Part shown: positions 55,601-62,841 of the stretch, piece after piece | How positions within the stretch are numbered: the first letter of the stretch is position 1 | Layout of the letters: every line of letters starts with the position of its first letter | Origin: Turicibacter sp. | GTDB lineage: Bacteria > Bacillota_I > Bacilli_A > MOL361 > Turicibacteraceae | DNA: 64,000 nt | NCBI GenBank assembly: GCA_009780245.1 | Contig: WRAJ01000004.1 | Coordinates: forward strand, 51,969 to 115,968 | Direction of reading: 5' to 3' | The notes under the pieces: model-generated | Told to the model about the DNA's origin: nothing | Databases searched by the model: none | What the model saw: only the letters and a program-made list of their open reading frames with translations | Translations under genes and position numbers: made by a program

Positions 55601-57110
55601 CTAAGGCTTTCGCTCGTTCAGCTTCTAGCGCTTCATTTGTTTCCGCAAGGGTCAAGACAAGTTGCGACGTTGTTTCTTCATGCTCTACGATTTTCTTTTG
55701 TTCCGCTTCCAGCATCTCTTTAACTGCTGTGTTTTCATTTGCTTTTGCTTCTACCTCTTCGCCAATCGCTTTTGTTTTCGCCACTTCAGCTTCTAATCGC
55801 TCTTTGATAGCGGTGGTTTCTGTTTCTAATTGTGTGGCAACTTCAAGTAAACTCGCATTTTTAGTTTGTTCAACGTTTAATAGTTTTTCAGTTTCTTTGA
55901 TTTCAGAAGCGTAATTTTCAATTTCATCGGTTAACTCGCTTGTTCTTGTTTGTTCCACCTCTAATAATTCTTGGTTTCTTGCTACTTTAGCAAGCTCAGC
56001 GTTCACGGTCGCTTGTGTTTCATTGATTTCGTGATAATAGTCTTTCACTTTTTGCTTCAGTTCTTCGGATTTAGCCTGCTCAGTCGCCAATGTTGCTTTA
56101 GCTTCTTCGGTTTGCAGAGCTAGTTCATCCGTCGAAGCGACTAGTTTTGCATTTTCAGCTTGTTGCTCTTCCAAAATCTGCTCAACTTGGCTTTTCTCAC
56201 GAGAAAGCTCTTCGTACGTTCTAGCAACTTCTAAGCTCTTTGCTTGCTCTTGCGCAAGTAAAGCTTCAATTTCTGATTTTTCACCCGAAAGCGGCGCTAG
56301 CTTTTCCAGTAACGTTTGGTTACGGCTTTTTTCTTCTTCCATTGATTGCTGAATGTGATCACTCGTTGCGTGAAGCTCCGCCGATTGCTTTTCCAATTCA
56401 GCGTTTTCTTCTTGTAGCTGTGCAATGAGTTCTTTTGCATGCTCCGTTTCAGAAACAAGCTCATTAGAGCGTTCAATCAAATCTGAATTTTTCGTTTGTT
56501 CTTGATTTAATAACTCTTTTACTTGTGCATTCTCAGCAACGATCTGTGCAGATTTTCCAAGTAGTTCCGTCGCTTTAATTTTTTCCTGCTCAACTAAATT
56601 TTCAATTTCCTTGCTCTCAAAGCTTAGGCTTTCTAATCTGCCAATTAAATCTTCATCGTAAGCTCTTGGGACTTTAGCTTTAGGCACAGGCGCAACAATG
56701 CGTTCCGATGCAGGCGTCGCAACAACCGCTGGTGCCTCTTCTTCGATGACTTCAGGTTCAGGCTCCTTAAAAACAGCTTGCGAAAAGCTTAACTCATTTA
56801 GTTTCGACACTAAATCGGCGTATTTATGATCTGCCGTTTTAACCGCAATTAAATGCGAAATAAGGCCGTCCGTGATCTGTAGCCTTAATTGCAAGACTTC
56901 CTCTTCTCCCAATTGCACACTCACTAATGGCAACTCATCTGAAAAACCAGGAATAGCGAGCGGCTTAGGCACTTCGTAATTAATTACAAACCCTTCAGCA
57001 GTCTCTTTCCTGTCTATCACTTCACCATCTAAAAATTGGTCAAAAAGGCGATCGCTTCTTCCATCCAGTAATGTGCTAATCGCTTTATGTTCAAACTTTT
57101 CATATGTCAT
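49623..57110 (-). CDS. Giant coiled-coil protein ending in a SipW-type signal peptidase domain
   Basis: 2,495 residues in one uninterrupted frame. Residues 1-~130 match the N-terminal domain of the short paralogue (MTYEKFEHKAISTLLD). A proline/valine-rich linker leads to ~2,050 residues of coiled coil (~175-2240) rich in Glu, Ala, Lys, Leu and built from 28-residue units such as EQxKxxEL...SQL...EAKxxLE. The C-terminal ~195 residues hold a membrane helix (~2300-2325), catalytic Ser in SDSMEPEL and His in LITHRIY, a second helix and an acidic tail. Topology rules put N-terminus and coil in the cytoplasm and the active site outside. I know of no described family with this architecture. AGGAAG is 7 nt before the ATG. 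Confidence 0.88.
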   Translation of the reverse strand: MTYEKFEHKAISTLLDGRSDRLFDQFLDGEVIDRKETAEGFVINYEVPKPLAIPGFSDELPLVSVQLGEEEVLQLRLQITDGLISHLIAVKTADHKYADLVSKLNELSFSQAVFKEPEPEVIEEEAPAVVATPASERIVAPVPKAKVPRAYDEDLIGRLESLSFESKEIENLVEQEKIKATELLGKSAQIVAENAQVKELLNQEQTKNSDLIERSNELVSETEHAKELIAQLQEENAELEKQSAELHATSDHIQQSMEEEKSRNQTLLEKLAPLSGEKSEIEALLAQEQAKSLEVARTYEELSREKSQVEQILEEQQAENAKLVASTDELALQTEEAKATLATEQAKSEELKQKVKDYYHEINETQATVNAELAKVARNQELLEVEQTRTSELTDEIENYASEIKETEKLLNVEQTKNASLLEVATQLETETTAIKERLEAEVAKTKAIGEEVEAKANENTAVKEMLEAEQKKIVEHEETTSQLVLTLAETNEALEAERAKALELEAETQALLEAERAKALELEEEIKAYTLGNEEINQELAAEREKTIALQASTEKLSDEGTSFKALLDEEKARKLELEEEIEQLHLGADDQQLILVAEMEKNAELQETISQLTAKQTDTQATVESELAKTAELEKEVLAKTLELEETVAATTLEMDEVNQALEAQKSKNEELQVASSQLLHKSTDVKEALAVELEKNTVLNEEIEARTRDIDESELAVAAEQAKNLELQETIAQLLAHTTDAQALLEIEQAKHIELQQAVESCSSENSEIEQAMASEKAKNEALLDASSQIMVAIDEVKATLADEQAKKLALEEEIDTRISMRSEVEKTLAQTQEKNIVLQEESAQLVVNTHDAEASLVLASAKSAELEEEIKARTLEMDEAAQTLAAEQAKNEELEETSSELLKRATDVQEAVEAEKAKTASLKEEIEVRVAESDEWRQQLEAEQTKNEELQVTSVQLSTEVGHTKEVLTEKQAENVELEKVVAAATLEVDEVAEALATEQTKSAELEEAASQLTHKIEDANEALTTEQAKTIALEQDVESLTKQNNEAQLAIGVELAKNAEMLKTSLQLSTRTTDATNQLEAELAKNAELEKIVETHAVEYDETRQALVAELSKSDELNEESARLMFTIVETKEELVAEQEKNETLAEEIETLTGEKDDAERELESAQVKHSELLNESSKLAEETTGAKELLAIELARTSELEEAVAAGVLEIDETKQILAAEQAKISTLSEEIEKHAVEKAEAETSLVAEQAKHAELQETSSQLALEAIETKGLLGTEIAKNAELEKEIADRTLEGDEAKQILVLEQEKTAELLLSSSQLALTIEEAKAELLEEQDRIAAFEKEIDDQTFEKEEVNRQLEAEQVRSSELEIASSQLTEQTVEVKRLLETELSKTVELEKEVIARTIENDETKQDLATEQSKAVELEAGLAASTQEIDELKQALVEQQLKTAELEVKSTQLTAETADARVALETEQSKTLELEQEMATRTLEKNEAKQALVAQQTKTAELAETLVIEQSKALEIEKEVAASTLEMDELKQSLIDQQAQTTQLQEKSSFLIAEVADSKEALEQEQSKTLALKKELESHTQKNDEAKQALVIEQTKNSELSETAAQILAATSEVEAEVMAEQAKNSELVEEIEGHTLAQTEVKEALEAEQAKHVDLLGMSSQLLLETVEVKNSLEAEQGKSLELESEINERNLEKEAAGVALEAEQAKNAQLIETSAKVMAEVNEIKEAFVSEQAKSAELELEMTARLAEKDDIKASLETEQTKHLELQEQTLRLDLETKQVQEQLSAETAKTVVFEQEIESLIVAKSEAVQVLEFEKDKTAELSATASKILNEVEEAKQELVLEQERVAEVNQEISARMDEKGDVERELEIEQVRYSELLETSSQLLLETMDAKEALKVELDKAIELKKEVEAQKTENAEATQLIEAEQVKNAQLLETSAQWLIKITDAKETLEVERAKQAELAQEITARTTENEDIHHAIEAELASNAELLKTSLEMVQRTNEAKESLEEEQTKKAALEQEIEARSLESAEVHQLLEAEQDKNTDLEEEVQAHLAAKAEADQRLIAEQAKHADLQETSSQLDIQTAEIAESLENEKAKNAELEQQIATHQTQNDETNQELVTEQEKNVELVAESSQLVEEQVTAKESLQEIKARNVELLKEIGKQLSENKEAQELLANEQTNNASLIERSDQLVSRSNEIKNRFVTNEAVNTELREAIRGFEENLEKLIFEFEMDELEESSEGYESEILGELIGAEHLIESQREKDAAFLKEDLTEKKEVKKETSGIISLITKIGINAVFYLFFAGSIALILLSGLQNEDGEPSNLMGMSAFRVVSDSMEPELPVNSLVIIRSTDANELEVGQIATYINPENRLITHRIYRYELDEDGNKEGFVLRGDANVHLNNDVVPSENVVGRVIFSSYLIGRLLLFFETSFFLMLVVTIGLLIALYVAKQFIDQRVKQDEFEDFEGGSEFGLDDEQK
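50393..56588. repeat. 84-bp-period coding repeats (28-residue coiled-coil units)
   Basis: Approximately 70 diverged in-frame units of 84 bp within the giant gene, deduced from the protein: successive EQ-type positions are 28 residues apart over many units, with occasional short units. Confidence 0.7.
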
Positions 57111-57197
57111 AATTACACTTCCTAAACCACGTTATACTTTTTTGCTGTTTAAGCGCAACCATTGTCCGATGACAACAGCCTTAAACCATATCTATTT

Positions 57198-57224
57198 ATT
57201 ATACACTTTTTGATCTCAAATGAA
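57198..57224 (-). promoter_or_regulatory. Promoter of the giant gene, shared motif
   Basis: TATAAT (57203-57198) with the upstream TTGAGA-A-tract-GTG block also present at 49526-49552. Confidence 0.6.
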
Positions 57225-57386
57225 CAGAATTTTATTGAAATAGAATGCCTTTTTTCATCATTTTTTTTCAATAATCTCTCTTTCACTTAATTTTCATCTA
57301 CTAAATGCCACGAACCTCTACGAAATTGAACATTCTATCACATTGACCTTGCGCATAAAATAGAAATAATGCTTATATGAAGGTTG

Positions 57387-57938
57387 ATGGATCAATCAAC
57401 TAAACCAAAAGAAAGGTTGGCGTTTAACTTGCAAGAACGTTTTTTACTTCTATTCATGACGGTTACCACTAGTATCACCATTTTCATCTTCGCCATCATA
57501 AACTCGCACCAAGAAATACCTGTTTTTGATGTCAACGATGTGTTATTCGAACATCAAACGAGCCACGGTAACATTGTGATCTCTGCCACGCCCTATAACG
57601 AGTTTACCCTCGCGTTCACCGACCGTAACATAACGGGCATGGTTTATGCTAGCAGCACGACGACCCATTTCAACTCCGACACCGTTTATCTTACCTTGCC
57701 ACAAACCGAAGACATCCCTTTTTCAACTTACGCGATCATCACCGCTAACCCCGCTTTACAAGAAGTGATCCTAATCGAGAATCATTCACTGATTGCCCAT
57801 CAAGCCCGTGCAAAAAAGACAGCACACGAGGAGGTGTCTGTCTTCCTGATTGCATCATCTGACCTTGTTGGTACGGATGCCTTGATCATCGGGTTGAATG
57901 AACATCATCACGTTATTTTTGAAATTCAAATTCCTTAA
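57387..57938 (+). CDS. Hypothetical single-pass membrane protein
   Basis: 183 residues: cytoplasmic N-terminus, one membrane helix (LLLFMTVTTSITIFIFAII, ~residues 21-40) and an extracellular domain of ~140 residues rich in Thr, Ile and His, ending HHHVIFEIQIP. No cysteines and no known domain. The start is ATG after GAAGG at only 3 nt, or the overlapping TTG; the leader is unclear. Divergent from the giant gene and convergent with the phosphoesterase, whose 3' end it overlaps by 26 bp. Confidence 0.6.
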   Translation: MDQSTKPKERLAFNLQERFLLLFMTVTTSITIFIFAIINSHQEIPVFDVNDVLFEHQTSHGNIVISATPYNEFTLAFTDRNITGMVYASSTTTHFNSDTVYLTLPQTEDIPFSTYAIITANPALQEVILIENHSLIAHQARAKKTAHEEVSVFLIASSDLVGTDALIIGLNEHHHVIFEIQIP

Positions 57939-58572
57939 CAACACTATGATCTTCGGCGTTTAAAATGGTGACTTGATACGCTTCTTTTGTGATCTCTAAT
58001 TTGGCGTATTTTCGAATACCGCCGTCACGAGGCAACTCAATGCTTCCCGGGTTAATGACTAAGCGGCCCTCGAACATCTGCACGTCCATCACGTGTGTAT
58101 GCCCGTAAAGAATGATCGACGGCTTACCACCAAACAACGTCGCTATTTCCACTAAGACATCAACGCCTGCTCTCACCTGATACCGATCCCCATGGTTGAT
58201 CCAGATTTGCTCACCGTTTGGTAAATTGACTTGCTCGACGTCGCGGTATTTCTGTCTAAAATCGGTATTCCCCATTACCGTGATAAACGGCACCATCACC
58301 GGATCATCGTGCTCTAAATTTGAATCACCGCAATGAAGAAAGTAATCCACTTCCCCGGTATACTTCTCAACCACACTGATTAAACCGTTCTTCTTAATGT
58401 GATTATCACTAACAATAATAATTTTAATGTGGTCCGGGTCCATGTTTTCCCTAGCCCCTGGTGTGACCTTGCCGTCCTCTTCTCTTGCTTGTTCTAAAGA
58501 CTCATCGTGCGCTTGTTCTGTTTCATTTTCGTTCTCAATCGGCCCAAACAGTTTTTTTAGCAGCTTCTTCAT
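57913..58572 (-). CDS. YfcE/MJ0936-type metallophosphoesterase
   Basis: 219-residue cytoplasmic metal-dependent phosphoesterase. Core motifs: VSDNH, HCGDSN, MGNTD, NHGDRY and YGHTH, covering residues ~50-160. A ~47-residue acidic N-terminal extension (KKLLKKLFGPIENENETEQ...) precedes the core, which is unusual for this small family. It overlaps rdgB by 4 bp, the gene pair common in Bacilli. Phosphodiesterase activity on small substrates is likely. Confidence 0.9.
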   Translation of the reverse strand: MKKLLKKLFGPIENENETEQAHDESLEQAREEDGKVTPGARENMDPDHIKIIIVSDNHIKKNGLISVVEKYTGEVDYFLHCGDSNLEHDDPVMVPFITVMGNTDFRQKYRDVEQVNLPNGEQIWINHGDRYQVRAGVDVLVEIATLFGGKPSIILYGHTHVMDVQMFEGRLVINPGSIELPRDGGIRKYAKLEITKEAYQVTILNAEDHSVVKEFEFQK

Positions 58573-59162
58573 GTCAACTCATCAATCCTTTCTTCCAACA
58601 ACTTAAACGCATTCGCACGATGGCTAATCGCATTCTTCTCTTCTTTTGACAACTCTGCCATCGTCTTTTTTAATTCAGGCAGATAAAAAATCGGGTCGTA
58701 TCCAAATCCTGAATTGCCACGCTTTTCATGTAAAATCACACCTTCGCACTCACCGCGAACTATGATTTCTTTTCCTTTTGGATCAACCACCGCTAGCACA
58801 CAAACGAACCGCGCACGGCGATGATCTTGTTCAACACCTGCCATTTCAATCAACACTTTGTCCATATTATCAGCATCAGACCGCTGCTCACCGGCAAACC
58901 TGGCACTGTAAACACCCGGTCTTTTGCCTAGCGCGTCGATCTCAAGACCCGAATCATCTGCTAAGGCCGTCACGTTAAATCTTTCGGCAATCGCCCGCGC
59001 TTTGATTAACGCGTTTTCTTCAAACGTCACACCCGTCTCCTCAATCTCTTCCTCGTAGTTGATGTCATAAAGCGATTTTACAGTCACGTGATGCTTTTCT
59101 AGTAACGATTGAAACTCACGCACTTTCCCAAGGTTATGGGTTGCAATAACAATTTGGCTCAT
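58569..59162 (-). CDS. rdgB: XTP/dITP diphosphatase (RdgB/HAM1)
   Basis: 197-residue house-cleaning pyrophosphatase removing dITP, dXTP and ITP. N-terminal IATHNLGKVREF, catalytic ADDSGLEIDALGKRPGVYSARFAGE, and C-terminal GFGYDPIFYLPE plus ISHRANAF are the family blocks. Length is normal. It sits between folC (3 bp apart) and the phosphoesterase (4-bp overlap). Confidence 0.97.
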   Translation of the reverse strand: MSQIVIATHNLGKVREFQSLLEKHHVTVKSLYDINYEEEIEETGVTFEENALIKARAIAERFNVTALADDSGLEIDALGKRPGVYSARFAGEQRSDADNMDKVLIEMAGVEQDHRRARFVCVLAVVDPKGKEIIVRGECEGVILHEKRGNSGFGYDPIFYLPELKKTMAELSKEEKNAISHRANAFKLLEERIDELT

Positions 59163-59165
59163 GTT

Positions 59166-60494
59166 CTACTCCTTCTCCTGTCTAGTTCTTCTTAACTCTT
59201 TGCCTCTAAGGACGAATTTTCGCAACTCAGAAACAAAATACAACGAACCACAAATGATCAACACTTCGTCTTCCTCTAGCTTTTTAATGAATTGACCCAA
59301 CATTTTTTTATATTCTGGCCTCGCAACGTGCTCCGCTTGCGTCGGAAAATCAAGCGGCTCACTCAGCAACTCAACCGGATCAATCGCATTCGGATGCTTC
59401 CAAGTCGTGTAGTGAACTTCATGCGCACAGCTGTCCAACAATTTCCTCATTTCATTCACGTCTTTGTGCTTCAATGCACTAAATAGAAACTTCTTTCGAC
59501 GTTTAGGATAGACGGTTTCGATCAGATCAATCAATGCTTTGAGCCCGTCAATGTTATGTGCCCCATCGATGATCACTGGTGGCTTCTTTTCAATGAATTC
59601 AAAGCGTCCTGGCCAAGTGGCAACGTCTAACCCTTTGTAAATGACCTCAACATCAAGGTCAAAAATCCCCGCTTCCATCAAATATTCAGCAATCGACAAG
59701 GCGAGCGTCGCATTTTTAGCTTGATACTTACCTAGCATTTTTAATCTCACAAATCGATACGACTGATAATGAAATAATGTCCCCGTTTCAACGGTGCGTA
59801 CAAAATCAAAACCTAACAACGATTCGTGAAACGGTGCGTTCAGGCCTTGACAATGGTTCCTAAAGACCGTTAGCAAATCCGGGTTCTCTTCGGTTGTAAA
59901 TAAAGGCACACCTTCCTTTACGATTCCCAATTTTTCCATGGCTCGTTCCAGCGGCGACTCTCCCAGAATTTCTGCATGATCATCGCCCACATTGGTAATG
60001 GCAGTTACCATCGGCCTGATCACATTGGTCGAATCCAATCTACCCCCGATGCCCGTCTCATAAATCACCACATCAACTTTTTGATCAGCAAAATACATAA
60101 ACGAAATTAGCGTCAGTACATCAAAGGACGAAAGATCATCACGATTTTCCCGATGATCTAAAACAGCTTTTAACCTTCTTGCGTATTTCCCCAAGTGATC
60201 CTTCGATATGTGTGTGTTGTTAATTTCAATTCGGTCTTTAAAATTCACCATAAACGGTGAAGTAAACGTCCCTACTCTCACCCCAGCATGTATCAAAATA
60301 CTTCGCAAAAAAGCAACCGTTGAGCCTTTCCCATTCGTTCCCGCTACGTGAATCGTCTCCAATTTCTCATGCGGGTTTCCAAGAACCTCTAAAACAGTTT
60401 TAATCGGTTCAAGTGAACGCTCGTGCTTGCTATACCCAAAGCTATTAATCCATTCAATAATCGACACTTCACTTCTCAACAACGGATGTATCAT
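59166..60494 (-). CDS. folC: Folylpolyglutamate synthase / dihydrofolate synthase
   Basis: 442-residue Mur-ligase-family enzyme adding glutamate to folates. ATP loop GTNGKGSTVAFLRSIL (~residue 50), omega-loop region FTSPFMVNFKDRIEINN, GIGGRLDSTNVI and the C-terminal-domain block IIDGAHNIDGLKALI are all seen. Overlaps the upstream PASTA gene by 4 bp. Confidence 0.96.
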   Translation of the reverse strand: MIHPLLRSEVSIIEWINSFGYSKHERSLEPIKTVLEVLGNPHEKLETIHVAGTNGKGSTVAFLRSILIHAGVRVGTFTSPFMVNFKDRIEINNTHISKDHLGKYARRLKAVLDHRENRDDLSSFDVLTLISFMYFADQKVDVVIYETGIGGRLDSTNVIRPMVTAITNVGDDHAEILGESPLERAMEKLGIVKEGVPLFTTEENPDLLTVFRNHCQGLNAPFHESLLGFDFVRTVETGTLFHYQSYRFVRLKMLGKYQAKNATLALSIAEYLMEAGIFDLDVEVIYKGLDVATWPGRFEFIEKKPPVIIDGAHNIDGLKALIDLIETVYPKRRKKFLFSALKHKDVNEMRKLLDSCAHEVHYTTWKHPNAIDPVELLSEPLDFPTQAEHVARPEYKKMLGQFIKKLEEDEVLIICGSLYFVSELRKFVLRGKELRRTRQEKE

Positions 60495-60829
60495 CTGATC
60501 TCAACTCCTTTCGAAATGGCAATCACGATCACCATATTCTCTTCAATCAGCGTTCCAGGTGAAACGTGTTGCTCACTCACTAACGTCGGCGCCACCGTGT
60601 CTGAAAAAACATACTCAAACTCAATGTGAATCTGGTGCTCGTTCGCAAATGCCAAGACCTCACTCGTCGTCCAACCATGTAAATTCGGTAATTGATTCGC
60701 ATTCTGATTCAAGAGAAAATTACCCAATAACACCGCCAGCACGCACAACAAAAGAAGCGAAAAAAATCGCGGTGTTAGCCTTGTCCTTTTCCTCACTTGT
60801 CGCCGTTCTACTATTTGTTCCTCTGTCAT
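60491..60829 (-). CDS. Single-PASTA-domain membrane protein
   Basis: 112 residues: basic cytoplasmic N-terminus (~25 residues), one membrane helix (FFSLLLLCVLAVLLGNFLL), then a single PASTA domain (LPNLHGWTTSEVLAFANEHQ ... ISKGVEIR). PASTA domains bind muropeptides or beta-lactams in PBPs and PrkC-type kinases; a free-standing copy is unusual. First gene of the PASTA-folC-rdgB-phosphoesterase operon. Function unknown. Confidence 0.82.
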   Translation of the reverse strand: MTEEQIVERRQVRKRTRLTPRFFSLLLLCVLAVLLGNFLLNQNANQLPNLHGWTTSEVLAFANEHQIHIEFEYVFSDTVAPTLVSEQHVSPGTLIEENMVIVIAISKGVEIR

Positions 60830-61280
60830 TTTCTCCTAGCCCCTTTCCAAAGCTACATCCCCTATGTTTCACTCCCCCTACACGACCGTATTGTAGATAA
60901 TTTAATTATAGCGATTTTATGCCAAAAAGTAAAGGTAATCATGAGGCACACACGAAAAAAATCGCGCTTTGTCGCAATTTCTTCGCGATACTCGCCATTT
61001 TTCTAACTCGATCGAACGCCATCAAAAACGTTTTGAATTCTTTTTATACCAATATACAATATTTATTTCATTATTATTGTTTATTTTCATTCTTAATTGG
61101 AATAATAAAAGGTTTTTCTGAGCAAACAAGAAAATTAGGACATGGAGCCCTACTTTAAACAAACATTCCGTTTAATCGCATCAATGGTAGATTCGTGCAC
61201 GCCAAAATGAAAGGCACCTAAAATCAAAATACGCCGACAACACAAAAGCTAGCACAATCAAGGCTAGCTTTTCAACTTCT
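60830..61280. other. Non-coding region with promoter and terminator elements
   Basis: TATAAT on the minus strand at 60910-60905 is a candidate -10 for the PASTA operon. The middle is AT-rich with no supported gene; a 79-codon plus-strand frame has no ribosome site. The right end holds the cpsB terminator. Confidence 0.4.
61244..61272 (-). terminator. Terminator of the cps module
   Basis: AAAAGCTAGC / GCTAGCTTTT, 10-bp perfect stem, 9-nt loop, then TGTG on the minus strand. Confidence 0.75.
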
Positions 61281-62060
61281 CTAAAATAAACCAAAAAATT
61301 TCTTCTTCGAACCATTACCAGACATCATCTGTGGCAGTTCATCGACCAACACGTCCTCACCTTCAATAATCAAACGCGCATTTTCTTGCAAAACATTCAT
61401 CGTGTACGTTCCAAATCGTTTCTCCACGTCCGCAAAAGCTTCACTCATCGTAAACGAGCGATCCGAATTATTATGCGCATCGGTTGCCAGCACATGAGCC
61501 AAATTATGCTCAATCATATCCCGACTAAACTTTTGAACCTGCTTTCCGAAATAACCCGTGAGACTAGACGTCGTCACCTGAGTCAAGGCTCCGTTGACAA
61601 CAAAATCATACAAGCGACCCGGATTTTCCTGCAGTTCCAAGTTTCGCTCAGGATGCGCAATAATCGGCGTAATCCCTGCATCTTCCAATTCAAAAAACAA
61701 CCGCTCCGCATAATGAGGAACGCTACGAAACGGAAACTCAATCAACACATGCTGAGAATGATCCGCAATCGTCAACAACTTCCCGCTTTGAATGTCCTCA
61801 AGCACTTCACCGTAAATGCGAATTTCTTGTCCTGGCAACACAGCAACGTCTAGCTGATGCTTTGCAATCATCTTTTGCAACAGCTCAACCTTCCTTAAAA
61901 CACTAGTCCGGTTCTGCGTAAAATTACGATTGTAATGTGGCGTGGCAACAATCGTACGGATTCCCTCATTAACAGCAGTTTGTAACATCGCTAACGTTTC
62001 TACCTCGTTCTGAGCACCATCATCAACTGCTGGCAAAATATGAGCATGAATATCGATCAT
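61281..62060 (-). CDS. cpsB: CpsB-type PHP tyrosine phosphatase
   Basis: 259-residue manganese-dependent protein-tyrosine phosphatase of the PHP family. Metal-binding motifs HAHILPAVDDGA, ATPHYNRN, IAHPERN and ATDAHN are present. It dephosphorylates the BY-kinase encoded directly upstream (4-bp overlap), controlling capsule or exopolysaccharide synthesis. Confidence 0.95.
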   Translation of the reverse strand: MIDIHAHILPAVDDGAQNEVETLAMLQTAVNEGIRTIVATPHYNRNFTQNRTSVLRKVELLQKMIAKHQLDVAVLPGQEIRIYGEVLEDIQSGKLLTIADHSQHVLIEFPFRSVPHYAERLFFELEDAGITPIIAHPERNLELQENPGRLYDFVVNGALTQVTTSSLTGYFGKQVQKFSRDMIEHNLAHVLATDAHNNSDRSFTMSEAFADVEKRFGTYTMNVLQENARLIIEGEDVLVDELPQMMSGNGSKKKFFGLF

Positions 62061-62803
62061 TTGTCCACACCTATGCCATATGCCGAGGCTGCCACACCGT
62101 AATAGTTGCTGTAATCAGCATGCTTTGAATCAACACCATTTAACACTGCACCAAGCACATTCACATTACTACGATGCAGTAACTCTTTCGCCTTGACCAG
62201 ATTCTTCTTCTCCGTCTGATGACTTCTCAAAACAAGAATCGCACCGTCGCAATAATTAGCTAAAACCAACGCATCCGCAACCGCTAAAATTGGTGGCGTA
62301 TCAAACAAAACAATGTCATATAGCTCCAGTAACTCGTCAATCAATTCTCCCATTGCACTCGACCCTAACATCTCAGACGGGTTTGGTGGAATCGGTCCAC
62401 TCGTCAACACGTGCAGGCCGTTCACGTTCGTTTTCGTTACAACCGCATCTTTGATGGCAACCTTCTTAGTAATCAAACTCGACAATCCGCGCTTATTACT
62501 CACTTGCAACACCTGGTGAATCGTCGGCTTACGCAAATCAGCGTCTACCAACAAAACCTTTTGTCCTTGCTGCGCCAGCGTTACCGCCAAATTTGAAGTC
62601 GTCGTCGACTTCCCTTCACTTGGCGAACCAGACGTACAAAGAAGGGTACGCAACTCCTTATCAATCATTGAAAACTGCATACTCGTTCGAATCGCACGGT
62701 ATTGCTCAGCAATCGGAGACTTTGGATTCGTTGCAGTAATTAAAGTCCGTTTAGAACTATTCAACACTTTGCTCTTTTTTCTATCTTTCAAGGGATTTAT
62801 CAC
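62057..62803 (-). CDS. cpsD: CpsD-type bacterial tyrosine kinase
   Basis: 248-residue cytoplasmic BY-kinase. Walker A SGSPSEGKSTTTSNLA, Walker A' VLLVDADLRKP and Walker B IVLFDTPP are seen. The C-terminus carries a tyrosine cluster (YSNYYGVAASAYGIG), the autophosphorylation tail. It works with the membrane activator CpsC. In this organism kinase and activator are separate proteins, as usual in Gram-positives. Confidence 0.95.
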   Translation of the reverse strand: MINPLKDRKKSKVLNSSKRTLITATNPKSPIAEQYRAIRTSMQFSMIDKELRTLLCTSGSPSEGKSTTTSNLAVTLAQQGQKVLLVDADLRKPTIHQVLQVSNKRGLSSLITKKVAIKDAVVTKTNVNGLHVLTSGPIPPNPSEMLGSSAMGELIDELLELYDIVLFDTPPILAVADALVLANYCDGAILVLRSHQTEKKNLVKAKELLHRSNVNVLGAVLNGVDSKHADYSNYYGVAASAYGIGVDK

Positions 62804-62841
62804 AGAAACTCACACTCTCTTTTAAAATTCTTTTTCTTTTA

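Noticed and set aside
50600..56430. Many plus-strand reading frames of 60-260 codons antisense to the giant gene
   Set aside because: They arise from the biased, repeat-rich codon composition of the coiled coil (Ser/Cys/Ala-rich mirror sequences), lack ribosome sites and start at arbitrary points.
60919..61158. 79-codon plus-strand ORF between the PASTA operon and cps module
   Set aside because: No ribosome site, AT-rich, no recognisable protein features; covers a probable promoter region.
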